Assembly (NCBI GenBank): GCA_013362555.1 | Contig: JABFVX010000232.1 | Location: forward strand, 1-6,453 | Origin: Mycobacteriaceae bacterium | Lineage (GTDB): Bacteria > Actinomycetota > Actinomycetes > Mycobacteriales > Mycobacteriaceae | DNA: 6,453 nucleotides | Direction: 5' to 3' | Shown here: piece after piece, positions 5,521 through 6,453 of the stretch | How positions within the stretch are numbered: position 1 is the stretch's first letter | Layout: each line of letters opens with the position of its first letter | Notes under the pieces: generated by a model | Told to the model about the DNA's origin: nothing | Seen by the model: only the letters and a program-made list of their open reading frames with translations | The model's database searches: none | Made by a program: the position numbers and the translations under genes

Positions 5521-6453
5521 CTCCTTTCCGCTGAGTCGAGCGAGTACTTCTCGGCGGTCCCGTTGGTGCCGTCCAGCAGGACCAGCAGTCCCTCGGGGAA
5601 CATCGCCCGCACATCGGTGAAGCCGATGACGACCGGCACGCCGCGCTCGCGCGCCAGGATCGCCAGATGGCTGAGCGGACTGCCGGACTGCGAGACGATG
5701 CCCGCGACCTCGGGCAGCACTGCGGCCAGCGCCGGGTGCAGGGCCTCGGTGGCGAGGATGCGGCCCGCCGCATTGCCCGGGTCGTGGGTGATCTCGGCAA
5801 TCGTGCGGCCGCCGCTGACGCCCTGCACCGCGCCGGCGCCGCGGGTGTCGGCGACCACGGTGCCGTCCGGGGCGACCCGGAAGACCTCCGGCAGCGGCGG
5901 GCCCGGCTGGTGGGCGGCCGGCTCGAGGTCTGGTTTCAGCTCGTAGTCGAGCACCATGTCCACGACTGTCGACAACCTCAGGTGCCGGATGTCGGCGGGA
6001 CGGCGGAGCTGGCCGTGGCGGTGCAGGCGCGCACCGATTTCCATGGCGGCACGGGCCATCAGCTCCTGGGTCCACCGGACCCGGATCCGCAGCACTTCCC
6101 GACTGACGGCCAGCGCCACCTGGGGATCGTCGGCCTCGCGGCCGCGCAGCACGGAGAACCGGGTCGACGCGGAATGCGGAAGCGGCCGGGCGGGACCGAT
6201 TCTCGGTGGCAGCAGCACCATCGCGACCGGGTAGCGGGCCATGATCGCGGCGTCGTCGAGTCCGTCGGCGCGCCCGCGGGCGATCTCGGCGGCGGCGAGC
6301 TCGGCGCCGGTGGGCGCATGGACCTGCGCGTCGAGGAACAGGCCGCTGAGCACCTCGTGCGCGTGCAGTCCAGTGAGCATCCGAGAACTGTTGTGCAGGA
6401 GGTAGATCAGTTGGTCCTCGGGCAGCTCGACGACGTCGGGTATGGCGGCCAAT
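5517..6453 (-). CDS. PEP-utilising/dikinase-type phosphotransferase, C-terminal part (start outside window)
   Basis: About 311 residues of a larger protein; the frame runs off the right edge without a credible start. Counting from the edge codon (6450-6452) as 1, residues 1-240 resemble the helical linker region of PEP synthase and rifampicin-phosphotransferase relatives (LPEDQLIYLLH, RIRVRWTQELMARA, RRPADIRHL, GVSGGRTIAEI). Residues 245-303 are the swivelling phosphohistidine domain: PEVAGIVSQSGSPLSHLAILARERGVPVVIGF, with the phospho-acceptor histidine at 262, and a terminal DGTNGTAEKY. Such enzymes pass phosphate from ATP through this histidine. The protein ends right after this domain, with no PEP/pyruvate-binding barrel, the order seen in Rph-type antibiotic phosphotransferases. 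The substrate is unknown. It is the first visible gene of the operon with the membrane protein four bases downstream. Confidence 0.85.
   Translation of the reverse strand, partial: LAAIPDVVELPEDQLIYLLHNSSRMLTGLHAHEVLSGLFLDAQVHAPTGAELAAAEIARGRADGLDDAAIMARYPVAMVLLPPRIGPARPLPHSASTRFSVLRGREADDPQVALAVSREVLRIRVRWTQELMARAAMEIGARLHRHGQLRRPADIRHLRLSTVVDMVLDYELKPDLEPAAHQPGPPLPEVFRVAPDGTVVADTRGAGAVQGVSGGRTIAEITHDPGNAAGRILATEALHPALAAVLPEVAGIVSQSGSPLSHLAILARERGVPVVIGFTDVRAMFPEGLLVLLDGTNGTAEKYSLDSAERS

Noticed and set aside
6450..6452. TTG at the window edge as the start of the phosphotransferase gene
   Set aside because: The fragment begins in the middle of the family's linker region and lacks an ATP-binding domain, so the gene must continue beyond the window.

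Overview
This 6.45 kb window is very GC-rich DNA. It has strong third-position GC bias, GTG starts, tightly packed genes and long spurious frames opposite the real genes. This fits an actinomycete, and the gene content would suit Nocardia or a close relative; the genus is an inference from style only. No tRNA, rRNA, CRISPR array, transposase or phage gene is visible.

Left region (1-1355): a divergent pair. An atypical short-chain dehydrogenase of the NmrA/quinone-oxidoreductase-like type (minus strand) faces a HxlR-family winged-helix regulator with a single cysteine (plus strand). The 92-base gap holds two tandem CTTAC/GTAAG-type dyads. They overlap a plausible promoter for the oxidoreductase and a plausible leaderless promoter for the regulator. 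The layout suggests an electrophile- or redox-responsive switch in which the regulator represses both genes.

Middle region (1384-2243): a 264-residue plus-strand protein of unknown function, with a candidate Cys/His metal site. It is bracketed by two related palindromes: a 24-base one that contains the regulator's stop codon, and a 57-base one between convergent gene ends. They share a 21-base stretch. The shorter can be derived from the longer by losing one of two 10-base self-palindromic cores, so they look like two states of one small repeat family that also works as terminators.

Right region (2244-6453): all minus strand. Reading in the direction of transcription, there is the C-terminal part of a PEP-utilising/dikinase-type phosphotransferase (its start lies beyond the window), a three-segment membrane protein, a small exported or membrane-anchored four-cysteine protein, and a PAP2-family membrane phosphatase. 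Junctions of 4 bases, a 4-base ATGA overlap and 9 bases point to one operon. A type-B carboxylesterase with a Tat-like and possibly lipoprotein signal follows after an 84-base gap that contains its own promoter candidate. At the first operon junction the start codon sits in the loop of a perfect 8-base-pair hairpin directly behind a strong ribosome binding site, a layout that suggests translational coupling.

The parts most likely to be undescribed are the phosphotransferase-membrane-PAP2 operon, the unknown protein at 1384-2178 and the two-state palindrome family. Nothing here amounts to a proven new system.
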